A DNA stretch of 46,705 bases, from contig JAIYDY010000083.1 in the NCBI GenBank assembly GCA_027487245.1, positions 1-46,705 of the forward strand. The letters are read 5' to 3'. Below are positions 1 to 10,169 of the stretch, piece by piece. The first letter of the stretch is position 1. Every line of letters starts with the position of its first letter. The DNA comes from Hyphomicrobiales bacterium. Lineage in GTDB: Bacteria; Pseudomonadota; Alphaproteobacteria; Rhizobiales; Beijerinckiaceae. The notes under the pieces are model-generated. The model was not told the origin of the DNA, did not search any database, and saw only the letters and a list, made by a program, of their open reading frames with translations. The translations under genes and the position numbers were made by a program.

Positions 1-1671
1 CTCGACGAATATCGCAAGTATGTGGAAAAGGACGCGGCCCTGGCGCGGCGCTTCCAGCCCGTGTTCGTCGACGAACCGACCGTAGAGGATACGGTCTCGA
101 TCCTGCGCGGCCTCAAGGAGAAATACGAGCAGCACCACAGGGTGCGCGTGACCGACTCGGCCCTCGTCGCGGCTGCCACCTTGTCGAACCGTTACATCAC
201 CGACCGGTTCCTTCCCGACAAGGCGATCGACCTTGTCGACGAGGCTGCGGCCCGCCTGCGCATGCAGGTCGACAGCAAGCCGGAGGAACTCGATTCCATC
301 GACCGCGAGATCGTGCGCCTGCGCATCGAGCAGGAGGCGCTGAAGAAGGAAACCGACGCCGCCTCGAAGGACCGTCTGCAGCGCCTGTCAAAGGAGCTGG
401 CCGATCTGGAGGAGCGGTCCGCGACCATCACCAGCCGCTGGAAGGCGGAAAAGGACAAGCTCGGCCACGCCGCCGCGATCAAGGCCAAGCTCGAGACTGC
501 ACGCAACGACCTCGCCCAGGCCCAGCGCAAGGGCGAATACCAGAAAGCGGGCGAACTCGCCTACGGCATCATCCCGAAACTGGAGAAGGAACTGGCCGAG
601 ACGGAAGGCGCGGAAAATGGTGCCGGCCTGATGGAAGAGGCGGTCACGGCGGACCACGTGGCCCAGGTCGTGAGCCGATGGACCGGCGTTCCGGTCGACC
701 GCATGCTGCAGGGCGAAAAGGACAAGCTGCTGAAGATGGAGCAGACGCTGGCCAGCCGTGTCATCGGCCAGGCCGAGGCGGTGTCGGCAGTCTCGACCGC
801 CGTGCGCCGCGCCCGCGCCGGTCTGCAGGATCCGAACCGGCCGATCGGATCGTTCATGTTCCTCGGGCCCACGGGTGTCGGCAAGACCGAACTGACCAAG
901 GCGCTGGCCGCCTTCATGTTCGACGACGAGACCGCGATGGTGCGCATCGACATGTCCGAATACATGGAGAAGCACTCCGTCTCGCGGCTGATCGGCGCTC
1001 CACCCGGCTATGTCGGCTACGAGGAGGGCGGCGCGCTGACCGAAGCCGTGCGCCGCAGGCCCTACCAGGTGGTGCTGTTCGACGAGATCGAAAAAGCGCA
1101 CCCTGATGTGTTCAACGTGCTGTTGCAGGTTCTTGATGATGGCCGCCTGACCGATGGCCAGGGTCGCACGGTCGACTTCCGCAACGTGCTGATCATCATG
1201 ACCTCGAACCTTGGCTCGGAGTTTCTCGTCAACCAGCCCGATGGCGAGGATACCGATGTGGTCAGGGCGGATGTCATGGGCGTCGTCCGGAGCCATTTCA
1301 GGCCCGAATTCCTCAACCGGATCGACGAGATCATCCTGTTCCATCGGCTCAAGCGCACGGAAATGGGGGCCATCGTCGACATCCAGATGGCGCGCCTGCA
1401 AAAGCTGCTGGCCGACCGCAAGATCACCCTCACGCTCAGTGACGAAGCCCGGCAGTGGCTGGCCGACAAGGGCTACGATCCGGCCTATGGCGCGCGTCCG
1501 CTCAAGCGCGTCATCCAGAAGGCCTTGCAGGACGGTTTGGCGGAGTTGATCCTCGCCGGCGAGATCGGCGATGGCGAGACCGTGCCGGTCACGGTCGAAG
1601 CCGGCTCGCTGCTGATCGGCGGCAGGTTGTCGGGCAAGGAACGCCGGCCCGCCGATGCGCCGCTGAACTGA
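1..1671 (+). CDS. clpB: ATP-dependent chaperone ClpB, C-terminal part (5' end outside window)
   Basis: This is the hexameric AAA+ disaggregase that works with DnaK/DnaJ/GrpE to extract polypeptides from cytosolic aggregates. The reading frame is open from base 1, and 556 residues are visible. The family usually has about 860-870 residues, so roughly 310 N-terminal residues (N-domain and most of NBD1) lie off the window. The visible part starts in late NBD1 ([18 protein letters not shown]). It continues through the charged coiled-coil middle domain (about residues 95-195), then a linker with [17 protein letters not shown]2 has Walker A GPTGVGKT (near base 870), Walker [15 protein letters not shown], the pore loop GYVGYEEGG, and the C-terminal small domain with YGARPLKR. 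The call is firm. The gene converges on the following MFS gene. Confidence 0.97.
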   Translation, partial: LDEYRKYVEKDAALARRFQPVFVDEPTVEDTVSILRGLKEKYEQHHRVRVTDSALVAAATLSNRYITDRFLPDKAIDLVDEAAARLRMQVDSKPEELDSIDREIVRLRIEQEALKKETDAASKDRLQRLSKELADLEERSATITSRWKAEKDKLGHAAAIKAKLETARNDLAQAQRKGEYQKAGELAYGIIPKLEKELAETEGAENGAGLMEEAVTADHVAQVVSRWTGVPVDRMLQGEKDKLLKMEQTLASRVIGQAEAVSAVSTAVRRARAGLQDPNRPIGSFMFLGPTGVGKTELTKALAAFMFDDETAMVRIDMSEYMEKHSVSRLIGAPPGYVGYEEGGALTEAVRRRPYQVVLFDEIEKAHPDVFNVLLQVLDDGRLTDGQGRTVDFRNVLIIMTSNLGSEFLVNQPDGEDTDVVRADVMGVVRSHFRPEFLNRIDEIILFHRLKRTEMGAIVDIQMARLQKLLADRKITLTLSDEARQWLADKGYDPAYGARPLKRVIQKALQDGLAELILAGEIGDGETVPVTVEAGSLLIGGRLSGKERRPADAPLN

Positions 1672-1696
1672 ACAGCCCGCCAAGCGGGCAGGCTGT
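1672..1696. terminator. possible bidirectional stem-loop between convergent clpB and MFS gene
   Basis: GCCCGC (1675-1680) can pair with GCGGGC (1684-1689) around a 3-nt loop. Alternatively ACAGCC (1672-1677) pairs with GGCTGT (1691-1696). It occupies the whole gap between two convergent stop codons. No T-run follows on either strand, so intrinsic termination is uncertain. Confidence 0.35.
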
Positions 1697-3123
1697 CAGC
1701 CGTGTGACGGTCTGCCCGCTGCCGGTGGTGCCTTGACGCCCCAGAGCAGGGCCGCACCGGCCACGAAGAACAGGATCAGCACGGCAAGCCCCGCCTCCTG
1801 CCGGTTTGTGATGTCGGTCGCCAGAGCCACCAGCGTCGGGCCCATGAAGCTGGTGACCTTGCCCGACAGGGCAAACAGCCCGAAGAACTGCCCGCCCTTC
1901 TCGGGCGGCGACAGCCGCGCCAGAAGGCTGCGCGACGCGGCCTGAAGCGGGCCGGCCACCAGACCGATCAGCATGCCAAGGCCGAGATAGACCTGCTCCG
2001 GCAGGCTGCCGAACAGGCCGTCACCCGCCACGGCGGGAGCGGCGGGAATGACGAACAGGACATGTCCCTTGCCGAGCGACAGGATGCCGAGGCAGGTGAC
2101 GATCAGCACCGCGATCGAGCCCAGAACAACGGGCCTGCCGCCGAACCGGTCATCCAGACGCCCGCCCGCCAACGCGCCGAATGTGCCGGTGACCGTGAGC
2201 AGGATGCCGAAGATACCGACCTCGATTGTCGACCAACCAAAGACACCTGCAGCATAGATCGCGCCGAACGCGAACAACGCCACCAGCCCATCCTGATAGA
2301 CCATGTTGGCAATCAGGAAGCGCGCCATCGATGGCCAGCGCCGCACCTCCCGGAGGGTTTCGCGAAGCTGGCCGAAGCCGCGCCCCGCCGCTTGCCTGAG
2401 ACTGACGCCGGTCTTCGGCAGATCGGGCGTGAACAGGAACAGCGGCGCGACGAACACCACGAACCACAGCGCCGTGAGCGGCCCGCTGATCCTGTCACCT
2501 TCGCGCAGGGCCGGATCAAGCCCGAAGGCGGGGCTCAGCCCAAGCAGGGTGCGCCCGGTCTCCGGGTTTGCCGCGAGGAACCCCAGGACCAGCACCAGCG
2601 AAACAAGACCGCCCAGATAGCCCATGGCCCAGCCTGTGCCGGAAAGGCGACCGATGCGATGGGGCGGCACGAGCTGTGTCATCATCGCGTTGTTGAACAC
2701 GGTCGCGAACTCGGCACCGATGGCCGCCAGCACGAACCCGGCCAGCGCGATTGGCACAGCTGACGGATGGCCCGGCACCGCGAACCAGAGCAGGCCCGCG
2801 CCCAGCACAAGCAGCGCCCCGAAGCTGGCAATCCACGGCTTGCGCGGGCCGGTCATGTCGGCCACGCCGCCCAGCAGCGGTGACAGCAGCGCGATGGCGA
2901 GCCCGGCGGCACCGGTCGCATAGCCCCACAGGGCCTGGCCCTGCGCCGGATCGGACGCCAGCGCCGAGGCGAAGAACGGCGCGAAGATGAAGGTCGTGAT
3001 CAACGTGAAGAACGGCTGCGCCGCCCAGTCGAACATCACCCAGCCCGCAACGGCCCGCCGTGGCGGGTAGGAGATCCCCCCGGGCGCGGCAATGCCTGCT
3101 GCGGTCTCCGGCGGCTTTGTCAC
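1696..3123 (-). CDS. MFS transporter, UMF1 (Atg22-like) family
   Basis: This is an inner-membrane major facilitator of 475 residues with about twelve hydrophobic segments. The N-terminal block VMFDWAAQPFFTLITTFIFAPFFA is characteristic of the UMF1 family, which is related to the vacuolar effluxer Atg22. The MFS loop motif is present as GGRLDDRFGGRP about two-thirds along. Substrates are not known for most bacterial members, so none is assigned. The start is GTG at 3123, and the gene overlaps the stop of the upstream Lon-domain gene by GTGA (3120-3123), so it is probably translationally coupled as the last gene of the cnoX-like/Lon-domain/MFS group. Confidence 0.88.
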   Translation of the reverse strand: MTKPPETAAGIAAPGGISYPPRRAVAGWVMFDWAAQPFFTLITTFIFAPFFASALASDPAQGQALWGYATGAAGLAIALLSPLLGGVADMTGPRKPWIASFGALLVLGAGLLWFAVPGHPSAVPIALAGFVLAAIGAEFATVFNNAMMTQLVPPHRIGRLSGTGWAMGYLGGLVSLVLVLGFLAANPETGRTLLGLSPAFGLDPALREGDRISGPLTALWFVVFVAPLFLFTPDLPKTGVSLRQAAGRGFGQLRETLREVRRWPSMARFLIANMVYQDGLVALFAFGAIYAAGVFGWSTIEVGIFGILLTVTGTFGALAGGRLDDRFGGRPVVLGSIAVLIVTCLGILSLGKGHVLFVIPAAPAVAGDGLFGSLPEQVYLGLGMLIGLVAGPLQAASRSLLARLSPPEKGGQFFGLFALSGKVTSFMGPTLVALATDITNRQEAGLAVLILFFVAGAALLWGVKAPPAAGRPSHG

Positions 3124-3794
3124 TGCAAGGTCGTGTCGGTGTCGGAGCCGTTGCGGGCCAGCTCCATTTCGGTGATCGCCACCAACATCTCGGCACGTGT
3201 CTTGAGGTCGCCGGCCTCCAGCAACGCCTGCTTTTCCTTGGGGCCGAACGGCGCCATCATCGACAGCGCGTTGACCAGCGCCTCGTTCGGGGCCTCGTTG
3301 ACGCCCTTCCAGTCAATCTTGAGTTCGTTGGCGAGCGCGAACTCCTTGAGCGCGCGCAGCAGGCCGGTTCGGTCCACATCGTCCTCGCCGGCCCTCGCCT
3401 CGAAGTCGCTGGCGAAGCGGCTGTAGCTGACCTTGGCCTGGCGGTAGGGCGTGAGCGCCCGCACTTCCTCGATGACCTCGAAGCGCGCAACCCCGGTCAG
3501 CGTCAGCAGATAGCGTCCGTCGCCCGTCTCGGCGATCTGGGTGATGCGCCCGATGCAGCCCACACCATAGAGCGACGGCGTCAGGCGGGTGCTGTCCTCG
3601 GCACCCTCGTCGGGCTGGATCATGCCGATCAGCCGGTGGCTCTTGAGGGCATCATCGATCATGGCCAGATAGCGCGGCTCGAAGATGTTCAGCGGCATCT
3701 GCCCCCTCGGCAGCAGCAGCGCGCCCGGCAGCGGAAACAGCGGCACCATGGCCGGGCAGTCTCCGGGGCCGCGGTAGACGGCATTCATGCTCAT
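3120..3794 (-). CDS. LON peptidase substrate-binding (LonN/PUA-like) domain protein
   Basis: A 224-residue stand-alone Lon N-terminal domain with no ATPase or protease part. The sequence opens with VPLFPLPGALLLPRGQMPLNIFEPRYLAM, the typical beginning of this domain. It continues with IGMIQP and GCIGRITQIAETGDGRYLLTLTGVARF. Such proteins are thought to bind substrates or adaptors, but their biochemical role is not established. I chose the ATG at 3794 because AGGAG lies six bases upstream. The frame extends farther upstream, but that part overlaps the thioredoxin gene and does not look like protein. It follows the cnoX-like gene by 31 bp and overlaps the MFS gene by four bases. The cnoX-Lon-domain order, which I recall as common in alphaproteobacteria, hints at a shared proteostasis role (inference). 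Confidence 0.88.
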   Translation of the reverse strand: MSMNAVYRGPGDCPAMVPLFPLPGALLLPRGQMPLNIFEPRYLAMIDDALKSHRLIGMIQPDEGAEDSTRLTPSLYGVGCIGRITQIAETGDGRYLLTLTGVARFEVIEEVRALTPYRQAKVSYSRFASDFEARAGEDDVDRTGLLRALKEFALANELKIDWKGVNEAPNEALVNALSMMAPFGPKEKQALLEAGDLKTRAEMLVAITEMELARNGSDTDTTLQ

Positions 3795-3825
3795 GCGGCG
3801 CTCCTGTGTGCCGATGCGGACCCGC

Positions 3826-4740
3826 TCACGAGAACAGCACGGTGGACAGCTTGCGCCGGCCGCTGATCGCGGCGTCATCCATCGGACCCCAAGCCTCGAA
3901 GAACTGCACGATCTGCTTGCGCGCACCATCGTCGTTCCACTTGCGGTCGGCCTTGACGATGGCGATCAGCTGGTCGACGGCCTCGTCGCGGCGACTATGC
4001 GCATTGAGGGCCAGCGCCAGGTCGAACCGCGCCTGATGATCCTTCGGGTTGGCCTCCACGGCCTTCATCAGGCCGTTGACGTCGCCGAGGGCGGCGGCCT
4101 GCTCCGCAAGCTCGATCGCGGCGCGCACGCCGCTCAGCGCGGCATCGCCGGCCTTGTCCTCGGGTGCCAGCGCCAGGATCTGCTTGGCGGCTTCGAGATC
4201 ACCCATGTCGAATTGCAGCTTCGCCATCCCGGCAATTGCCGCCAGATTGGCCGGCTCCTGGGTCAGCACGGCCGCGTAAAGCTCCATCGCGCTGGCTGGA
4301 TCACCGGCAGCGGCGGCAGCGGCGGCAGCCTCGATCATTCCGGCGGCAGGCCCGGGTCCGACCGGCCCGACCAGCTTTTCGATGAACTGCTTGATCTGCC
4401 CTTCCGGAACGGCCCCCATGAAGCCGTCGACCGGCTGGCCCTTGGAGAAGGCGATCACGGCCGGGATCGACTGGATGCCGAGCTGGCCGGCAATCTGGGG
4501 GTGCTCGTCGATGTTCATCTTGACGAGCTTGACCTTGCCGCCGGCAGCCTTCACCGCCTTCTCGATCACGGGTGTGAGCTGCTTGCAGGGCCCGCACCAC
4601 GGTGCCCAGAAGTCGACCAGCACCGGCTGCGTCATCGACTCGGCGATCACATCCTGCCGGAACCCCTGTGTGGTCGTGTCGCGAACGAGGCCTGCGTCCG
4701 CAGCAGCGGGTGGGGCCATCATGCCAGTGTTGCCAAACAT
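3826..4740 (-). CDS. cnoX: thioredoxin-TPR co-chaperone, CnoX (YbbN) type
   Basis: A 304-residue cytosolic protein. It has an N-terminal thioredoxin domain with active site WCGPCK (Cys49, Cys52) and the cis-Pro segment SIPAV. A C-terminal helical part follows (about 165-300), with TPR-like repeats such as GDPASAMELYAAVLTQEPANLAAIAGMAKL. This matches CnoX/YbbN, a chaperedoxin that holds unfolding proteins and hands them to DnaK and GroEL. Alphaproteobacterial members keep the CxxC, whereas the E. coli protein has lost it. The start at 4740 (MFGN) is chosen because homology begins there. The frame runs 47 residues farther upstream in Arg-rich sequence that looks non-coding. An Ala run (AAAAAAAA-like) occurs near residue 170. 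Confidence 0.87.
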   Translation of the reverse strand: MFGNTGMMAPPAAADAGLVRDTTTQGFRQDVIAESMTQPVLVDFWAPWCGPCKQLTPVIEKAVKAAGGKVKLVKMNIDEHPQIAGQLGIQSIPAVIAFSKGQPVDGFMGAVPEGQIKQFIEKLVGPVGPGPAAGMIEAAAAAAAAGDPASAMELYAAVLTQEPANLAAIAGMAKLQFDMGDLEAAKQILALAPEDKAGDAALSGVRAAIELAEQAAALGDVNGLMKAVEANPKDHQARFDLALALNAHSRRDEAVDQLIAIVKADRKWNDDGARKQIVQFFEAWGPMDDAAISGRRKLSTVLFS

Positions 4741-4986
4741 CGTCTTGCCCGTCTCGTCTTGCCTGTGTTGCCCGTTGCCGCATGGTCGCCGCCGCACCGG
4801 AACGATGCGTGTCGCCATGACACGCCAGCCTCCGGCGCGCACGCGAAAAAACACGTGGCGACCCGGCTTCCGTCGATCCATCCAATGTGGGGATCACCAG
4901 GGCTGATGTCCATCCGTCGTCCCGTTCCGATGATGCCGAAATCGCCAGCACCGACCGGCGCGGCGCTGGCATGTGGCTGGCTCGCC

Positions 4987-5568
4987 CTAAGTCTCCGCGA
5001 CCGGCGTGGGCAATGCCACGATCATCGGCTCATGACCTGTCGCACGGAAGAACGCCAGCAGGCCTTCCCGCGAGAGGCTCGTCGTCATGCTGTTGATCAG
5101 CGGATGGCAGTTGATCACGGGCTCCGCCATCAGCGCCGCTTCGATCACGACGCTGACGGCATGGCTCCGGTCATTGATCACGGCAAGCGACGTCACCGAT
5201 CCGGGGGTGACGCCCAGGTAGGTCATCATCTGTTCTGCGCTGCAGAAAGAAAGCCGCCCTGTGCCGCCGATAATCTCATGCAGTCGCTTGAGATCGATGC
5301 GCTGCTCGTGTTCGGCCACAACGAGAAACATCCGGCCGCGCTTGTCCTTGACGAACAGGTTCTTGGTGTGCGCACCCGGAATGTCGCCGGTGATGCGCTT
5401 GCTCTGCTCGACCGTGAACGCCGGCTCGTGGCTGACCGTCGGCGCATCGAGCCCGAGGCTGGCGAGATAGGCAAGGATGCCCTCAGGCGAGGTCGGTCCC
5501 TCGACTGCGGATGGGCCGCCAGCGATGTCATCAGGCGCAGCGATTTCGGGCGTGGACGGTTCGGACAT
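4987..5568 (-). CDS. YbaK/ProX-type aminoacyl-tRNA editing domain protein
   Basis: A 193-residue free-standing INS-like editing domain. These proteins hydrolyse mischarged tRNA, typically Ala- or Cys-tRNA(Pro). Visible hallmarks are SHEPAFTVEQSK near the N-terminus, GAHTKNLFVKDKRGRMFLVV in the centre (the conserved KNLF(V/L)KD lysine segment), and GVTPGSVTSLAVIND. The C-terminal CHPLINSMTTSLS is typical of the ProX (PrdX) branch. The start is uncertain. MSEPSTPE at 5568 begins a plausible disordered lead; the frame extends upstream to 5712 but with unlikely composition and no clear ribosome-binding site. The gene diverges from tRNA-Gly. Confidence 0.87.
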   Translation of the reverse strand: MSEPSTPEIAAPDDIAGGPSAVEGPTSPEGILAYLASLGLDAPTVSHEPAFTVEQSKRITGDIPGAHTKNLFVKDKRGRMFLVVAEHEQRIDLKRLHEIIGGTGRLSFCSAEQMMTYLGVTPGSVTSLAVINDRSHAVSVVIEAALMAEPVINCHPLINSMTTSLSREGLLAFFRATGHEPMIVALPTPVAET

Positions 5569-5716
5569 GGACAGGCAGGCCATTGCGTGACGGGATGCCG
5601 CCATACACCGCAACCGGCCCCTCCCACAAGAACTGCACAAAGGGGCTTGCGGAGCCGGACGGATTGAGGCAAAGAACGCGCCTCGCAGCCGGTTCGCCGG
5701 CGTCGGGCCCACGGAT

Positions 5717-5791
<75 letters not shown>

Positions 5792-5900
5792 GGTCTCTTT
5801 TTGGACGTCAGGTCTTTTTCAGGACATCACGTCTGGCTTCGCCCCGCGCCTCGACGCGGGGTGTTGTGTTTCTGGGGCCCGCGGTCCTCTCGGAGATCTC

Positions 5901-7733
5901 GTGACGATGGCCAAGCTTTCAGCCCGCGATGCTGCCGAAGGCTGGCCTCTGCTCAGGCGGCTGTGGCGCGACGAGGTCCGGCACTTCCGCCTCCAGCTTG
6001 CTCTCATTCTCGGGCTTGTGCTGCTGATTGCCGGCACAACCAGCCTTTATCCCGTTCTCATCAAGCTCGCCTTCGATTCGTTTGCCAGCGGGGCTCCGGC
6101 CAGCGGCGATGCCCTGTTCTCGGTGCTGCGGCGCTGGCTGGCAGCGGCGACGGGCGGCAGCGTCGGGCCGATCCATGTCATCGCGGTGCTGGTGGTCATC
6201 GTCACCTCGATCAAGGGCTTTTCGCTGCTCGGCCAGATCGTGCTCACCAACAGCGTGGTCTCGCGCGTGGAAGCCCGGATGCAGGCAAGGCTCTACGGCC
6301 ATCTGGTCGATGCCGATCTGGCCCAGACCCAGCGCGAGAGCCCGGCCACCACCACGCAGCGCTTCACCACTGACTTTGCCTATGTGCGCGAAGCGCTGAC
6401 CCGCATCATCAACATCGCGGTGCGCGACGGCATCACCGCCATCGGCCTGTTCGGCGCGATGCTCTGGATCGACTGGCAACTGACACTGGTCGCCATCGTC
6501 ATCGTGCCCTTCGTCGCCGGCCCGATCATCGCCATCGGCAAGAAGCTGCGACGCGTGGCCACAAGCCATCAGGAGCAGAGCGGGCTGATGGCGGCGCTGG
6601 TCTCGGAAAGCTTGCAGGGCGCGCGCGCCAGCAAGGCCGACCAGCTTGAGGCCTACCTCAAGGCCCGCGCCAATGCGGCCTTCGACATGATCCGCAAGCT
6701 GCGCATGAAGGCGATCAATGCCCGCGGGCGCGTGGAGCCGCTGCTGGAGGTTGGCGGCGGCATTGCCGTGGCTGCCGTGCTGTTCGTGATCGGCCTGAGG
6801 GTCAGTTCGGGCGCAGGCACCATCGGTGACTTCACCGGCTATGTGACGGCACTGCTGTTGGCGGCCCAGCCGCTGCGCTCGATGGGCAATCTCAATGCCA
6901 TCGTGCAGGAGGCCCTGGCCGCCCTGAAGCGCTATTACGCCACACTTGATGAAGCTCCGCAGATCGTCGAACGGCCGGGCGCAGCCGATCTGGTGCTGGC
7001 AGCAGCCGGCATCCGCTTCGACAAGGCCTCATTCCGCTATCGCGACGACCAGCCCGCCGTGACCGACCTCAGCCTTGATGCCCCCGGCGGCAAGGTCACC
7101 GCTCTGGTCGGCCGCTCCGGTTCCGGCAAATCGACACTGCTGGCGCTTGTCCCGCGTCTTTACGACGTCACCGGCGGCTCGGTGAGCATCGACGGGCAGG
7201 ATGTGCGTGACCTGACCTTGCACAGCCTGCGGGCGCGCATTGCCGTGGTCTCGCAGGACATCATCCTGTTCGACGACACCATCCGCGCCAACATTGCCTT
7301 CGGCCGGCCCGGTGCCAGCGAAGCGGACATCGTCGCAGCCGCCGAGGCGGCAGCGGCCCACCGCTTCGTGACGGAACTGCCCGATGGCTACAACACCCGC
7401 GTCGGCGATCGCGGCTCGCGCCTGTCGGGCGGCGAACGGCAGCGCATCGCGCTGGCCCGCGCCATCCTGAAGGATGCCCCGATCCTGCTGCTGGACGAAG
7501 CCACCAGCGCGCTCGACGCGGAATCAGAGCGTCTGGTGCAGGATGCGCTGGCCCGGCTGATGAAGGGCCGAACCACACTGGTCATCGCCCACCGGCTGTC
7601 CACCGTGCGCGATGCCGACCAGATCGCCGTGATGGAACAGGGTCGGGTGGTCGAGATCGGCAATCACGACACACTGATGGCCGCCGGTGGGGCCTATGCC
7701 CGCCTGCACAGGCTTCAGGTGCTGGAAGACTGA
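5901..7733 (+). CDS. ABC exporter, MsbA/multidrug type (fused TMD-NBD)
   Basis: A 610-residue half-transporter expected to act as a homodimer in the inner membrane. The transmembrane domain (about residues 30-330) has about six hydrophobic spans. The ATPase domain has Walker A GRSGSGKST (Gly404-Lys410), signature LSGGERQRIALARA (from Leu508), Walker B ILLLDEATSALD (Asp532, catalytic Glu533) and the switch His in VIAHRLS. It groups with MsbA-like lipid/drug exporters; the substrate cannot be told from sequence. The start is GTG at 5901 with GGAG five bases upstream; ATG at 5907 is an alternative. It sits directly downstream of tRNA-Gly and converges with the phosphatase gene ten bases beyond its stop. 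Confidence 0.92.
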   Translation: MTMAKLSARDAAEGWPLLRRLWRDEVRHFRLQLALILGLVLLIAGTTSLYPVLIKLAFDSFASGAPASGDALFSVLRRWLAAATGGSVGPIHVIAVLVVIVTSIKGFSLLGQIVLTNSVVSRVEARMQARLYGHLVDADLAQTQRESPATTTQRFTTDFAYVREALTRIINIAVRDGITAIGLFGAMLWIDWQLTLVAIVIVPFVAGPIIAIGKKLRRVATSHQEQSGLMAALVSESLQGARASKADQLEAYLKARANAAFDMIRKLRMKAINARGRVEPLLEVGGGIAVAAVLFVIGLRVSSGAGTIGDFTGYVTALLLAAQPLRSMGNLNAIVQEALAALKRYYATLDEAPQIVERPGAADLVLAAAGIRFDKASFRYRDDQPAVTDLSLDAPGGKVTALVGRSGSGKSTLLALVPRLYDVTGGSVSIDGQDVRDLTLHSLRARIAVVSQDIILFDDTIRANIAFGRPGASEADIVAAAEAAAAHRFVTELPDGYNTRVGDRGSRLSGGERQRIALARAILKDAPILLLDEATSALDAESERLVQDALARLMKGRTTLVIAHRLSTVRDADQIAVMEQGRVVEIGNHDTLMAAGGAYARLHRLQVLED

Positions 7734-7743
7734 GGGCCGACGG

Positions 7744-8466
7744 CTATTCGCGCCTGAGCAGCCGGTCGATCAGCAGGCTGGCCCAGAAACCTTCATGGAA
7801 GGCCGCTTCGACCGCCACCGGGTCATAGACATCGCGCACCCAGTCCATGAAGCTCAGACCCTTCGCCTCGCCGTCGCGCTCGAAGGCATCGAGGAAGGCA
7901 TCGAGCATCCCGGTCTTGGCCATGCGCACGTGGCCATAGCGCAGCGAGAGCTGACGTTTGGCCTCCGCCACGGGCCGTCCTTCGCGCACCAGAAGGTAAA
8001 GCGCCGAAAACAGCCCTGCCCGATCCGCCCCGGATTTGCAGTGGGCCAGCACCGGATAGCTCAACCCGGCGAAATAGTCCGGCAGGCCCAGCAGCACGTC
8101 GCGGTCCGGCGCCGCGCGCGACCGCATCGCGATCTCGCTGAGGATCAGGCCATTCAACTCGCAGGCCTCGCGCTGGAGAGGCCAGGCCCCGTTCTCGCGC
8201 CCACCCCTGAGATTGACGATGGTGCGCACGCCCTCGCGGGCGACGCGGGCGAAATCCTGCGGGGCGGGCTGGGCCGAACGCCGGAAGTCTGGCGTCACCG
8301 CATGCTCGTTGAGATAGACCAACCTGACGATGCCATGGTCGACGAACAGCATGTTGAACCAGGCCCGCAGGCGCTGCGAGCCGGTGATCAGCGGGCGGTC
8401 CCACTGCGCCACACGTTGCTGGCGCGCGGCCCAGCGCTGCTCCGGCGTCTTGAAGATGTTCAGCAC
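7744..8466 (-). CDS. cysteine-based protein tyrosine phosphatase (dual-specificity-like)
   Basis: A 240-residue probably cytosolic protein. The P-loop signature HCKSGADRAG (His142, Cys143, Arg149) matches the HCX5R motif of cysteine phosphatases. It is preceded by TIVNLRGGRENGAW with the likely general-acid region. RSAQPAPQDF near residue 63 is typical of this bacterial DSP/Siw14-like group. The substrate, protein or phosphoinositide-like, is unknown. The start is GTG at 8466; a stop codon lies just two codons upstream, so there is no longer alternative. It lies about 110 bp downstream of purH on the same strand. Confidence 0.87.
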   Translation of the reverse strand: MLNIFKTPEQRWAARQQRVAQWDRPLITGSQRLRAWFNMLFVDHGIVRLVYLNEHAVTPDFRRSAQPAPQDFARVAREGVRTIVNLRGGRENGAWPLQREACELNGLILSEIAMRSRAAPDRDVLLGLPDYFAGLSYPVLAHCKSGADRAGLFSALYLLVREGRPVAEAKRQLSLRYGHVRMAKTGMLDAFLDAFERDGEAKGLSFMDWVRDVYDPVAVEAAFHEGFWASLLIDRLLRRE

Positions 8467-8576
8467 GCGCTATGACCCGTCATCGCCCGGCACATAGGGC
8501 GGCTTCGGCCAAAACGCAACGCACGGCGCACGGCGGCAGGACGGCAGCAGGCAGCAGGCAGGCACGGCGCAGCCAC

Positions 8577-10169
8577 TCAATGCCGGAAATGCCGATGCCC
8601 GGTGAACACCATGGCCAGCCCCGCTTCATCCGCAGTCCGGATCACCTCGTCATCACGCATCGAGCCGCCCGGCTGGATCACGGCCGTTGCGCCGGCCTCC
8701 GCAGCCGCAATCAGGCCATCGGCAAAAGGAAAGAATGCGTCGGACGCGACCACCGAGCCCTTGGCAAGGCTGTCGGCCAGCCCGGCATTGCGCGCGGCTT
8801 CGGCCGCTTTCCAGGCGGCGATGCGCGAGGAATCGACCCGGCTCATCTGCCCTGCGCCGATGCCGACGGTCGCAAGGTGGCGGGCATAGACGATGGCATT
8901 CGATTTCACATGCTTGGCCACGCGGAAGGCGAAGCGCAGATCTGCCAGCTCCGCCGCCGTCGGCGCGCGTTTCGTCACCACTTTCAGCGTCATGTCATCC
9001 ATCACGGCATTGTCCCGTGATTGAACCAGCAGTCCGCCCGCGACCGTGGCCACCATCAGGCCGGGCGCTCGCGGATCGGGCAACGAGCCGGCGAGCAGCA
9101 GCCTGAGGTTCTTCTTGGCACTGATGATCGCCTGGGCCTCGGGGCTGGCATCAGGCGCGATGATCACCTCCGTGAAGATCTCGACGATGCGCCGCGCGGC
9201 AGCGGCATCGAGCGACTGGTTGACCGCAATGATCCCGCCGAAGGCCGAAACCGGGTCGCAGGCGAGCGCCGCGAGATACGCCTCCTCGAGGGTCGCGCCC
9301 TGCGCAACCCCGCACGGATTGGCGTGCTTCAGCACCACACAGGCCGGCCCCTCGGATGGATCGAACTCCGCCACGCATTCATAGGCAGCGTTGGTGTCGT
9401 TGATGTTGTTGTAGGACAGTTGCTTGCCCTGCACCTGCCGCGCGCTCACCACGCCGGGGCGGGCGTCCGGCGTCCGATACAGCGCAGCACCCTGATGCGG
9501 ATTCTCGCCATAGCGCATCTCCTCGGCCAGAAGCCCGCCGAAAGCCCGGATCGGCGGGGCGCCAAGGCCGAGTTCTCCCGCAAACCAGTTGGAGATGGCC
9601 GCATCATAGGCAGCGGTCCGGGCATAAGCCTTCTGCGCCAATCGCTTGCGCATGGTCAGCGTGATCGCGCCGTTGTGGGCCGCCATGTCCGCCAGGACCG
9701 CCGCATAATCCGCCACGTCCACCACCACCGCCACATCGGCGTGGTTCTTGGCTGCGGCGCGGATCATCGCCGGCCCGCCGATGTCGATGTTCTCAATACA
9801 GTCATCGTAGGGCTTGCCGGCGGCGACGGTGACCTCGAACGGATAGAGGTTGACCACCAGCAGGTCGATGGCGCCGATGCCATGGGCCAGCATGGCTGCC
9901 TGATGCTCAGGGTTGGAACGCACGGCCAGAAGTCCGCCATGCACCGCTGGATGCAGGGTCTTGACCCGGCCATCCATCATTTCGGGAAAGCCGGTCAGAT
10001 CGGACACATCGCGCACCGGCAGGCCGGCAGCGGCAATCGCGGCAGCGGTGCCGCCGGTCGAGACCAGATCCACGCCGGCACTGGCCAGTGCGCGGGCGAA
10101 GTCTTCGAGGCCGGTCTTGTCGGAGACGGAAATCAGGGCACGCGCAATGCGGCGGGTCTGGTCAGGCAT
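8577..10169 (-). CDS. purH: bifunctional AICAR formyltransferase / IMP cyclohydrolase
   Basis: PurH catalyses the last two steps of de novo purine synthesis. It formylates AICAR with 10-formyl-THF and closes the ring to IMP in the cytosol. The N-terminal IMP cyclohydrolase domain starts [18 protein letters not shown] and contains STGGTA and [14 protein letters not shown]. The C-terminal transformylase has [23 protein letters not shown] and the ending [10 protein letters not shown]. The 530-residue length from ATG 10169 (MPDQTRR) fits the family. ATG 10187 would add six residues and cannot be excluded. The call is firm. Confidence 0.97.
   Translation of the reverse strand: MPDQTRRIARALISVSDKTGLEDFARALASAGVDLVSTGGTAAAIAAAGLPVRDVSDLTGFPEMMDGRVKTLHPAVHGGLLAVRSNPEHQAAMLAHGIGAIDLLVVNLYPFEVTVAAGKPYDDCIENIDIGGPAMIRAAAKNHADVAVVVDVADYAAVLADMAAHNGAITLTMRKRLAQKAYARTAAYDAAISNWFAGELGLGAPPIRAFGGLLAEEMRYGENPHQGAALYRTPDARPGVVSARQVQGKQLSYNNINDTNAAYECVAEFDPSEGPACVVLKHANPCGVAQGATLEEAYLAALACDPVSAFGGIIAVNQSLDAAAARRIVEIFTEVIIAPDASPEAQAIISAKKNLRLLLAGSLPDPRAPGLMVATVAGGLLVQSRDNAVMDDMTLKVVTKRAPTAAELADLRFAFRVAKHVKSNAIVYARHLATVGIGAGQMSRVDSSRIAAWKAAEAARNAGLADSLAKGSVVASDAFFPFADGLIAAAEAGATAVIQPGGSMRDDEVIRTADEAGLAMVFTGHRHFRH

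Noticed and set aside
3787..5667. 626-codon open frame on the plus strand opposite the cnoX-like, Lon-domain and YbaK genes
   Set aside because: It is antisense to well-supported genes, has Arg/His/Gly-rich composition and no recognisable domain. High GC at third positions commonly leaves such long antisense frames open.
8467..8576. Short CAGCAGG/GGCAGCA direct repeats between purH and the phosphatase
   Set aside because: Local low-complexity slippage of a few bases; no array, no spacer structure, not CRISPR-like.
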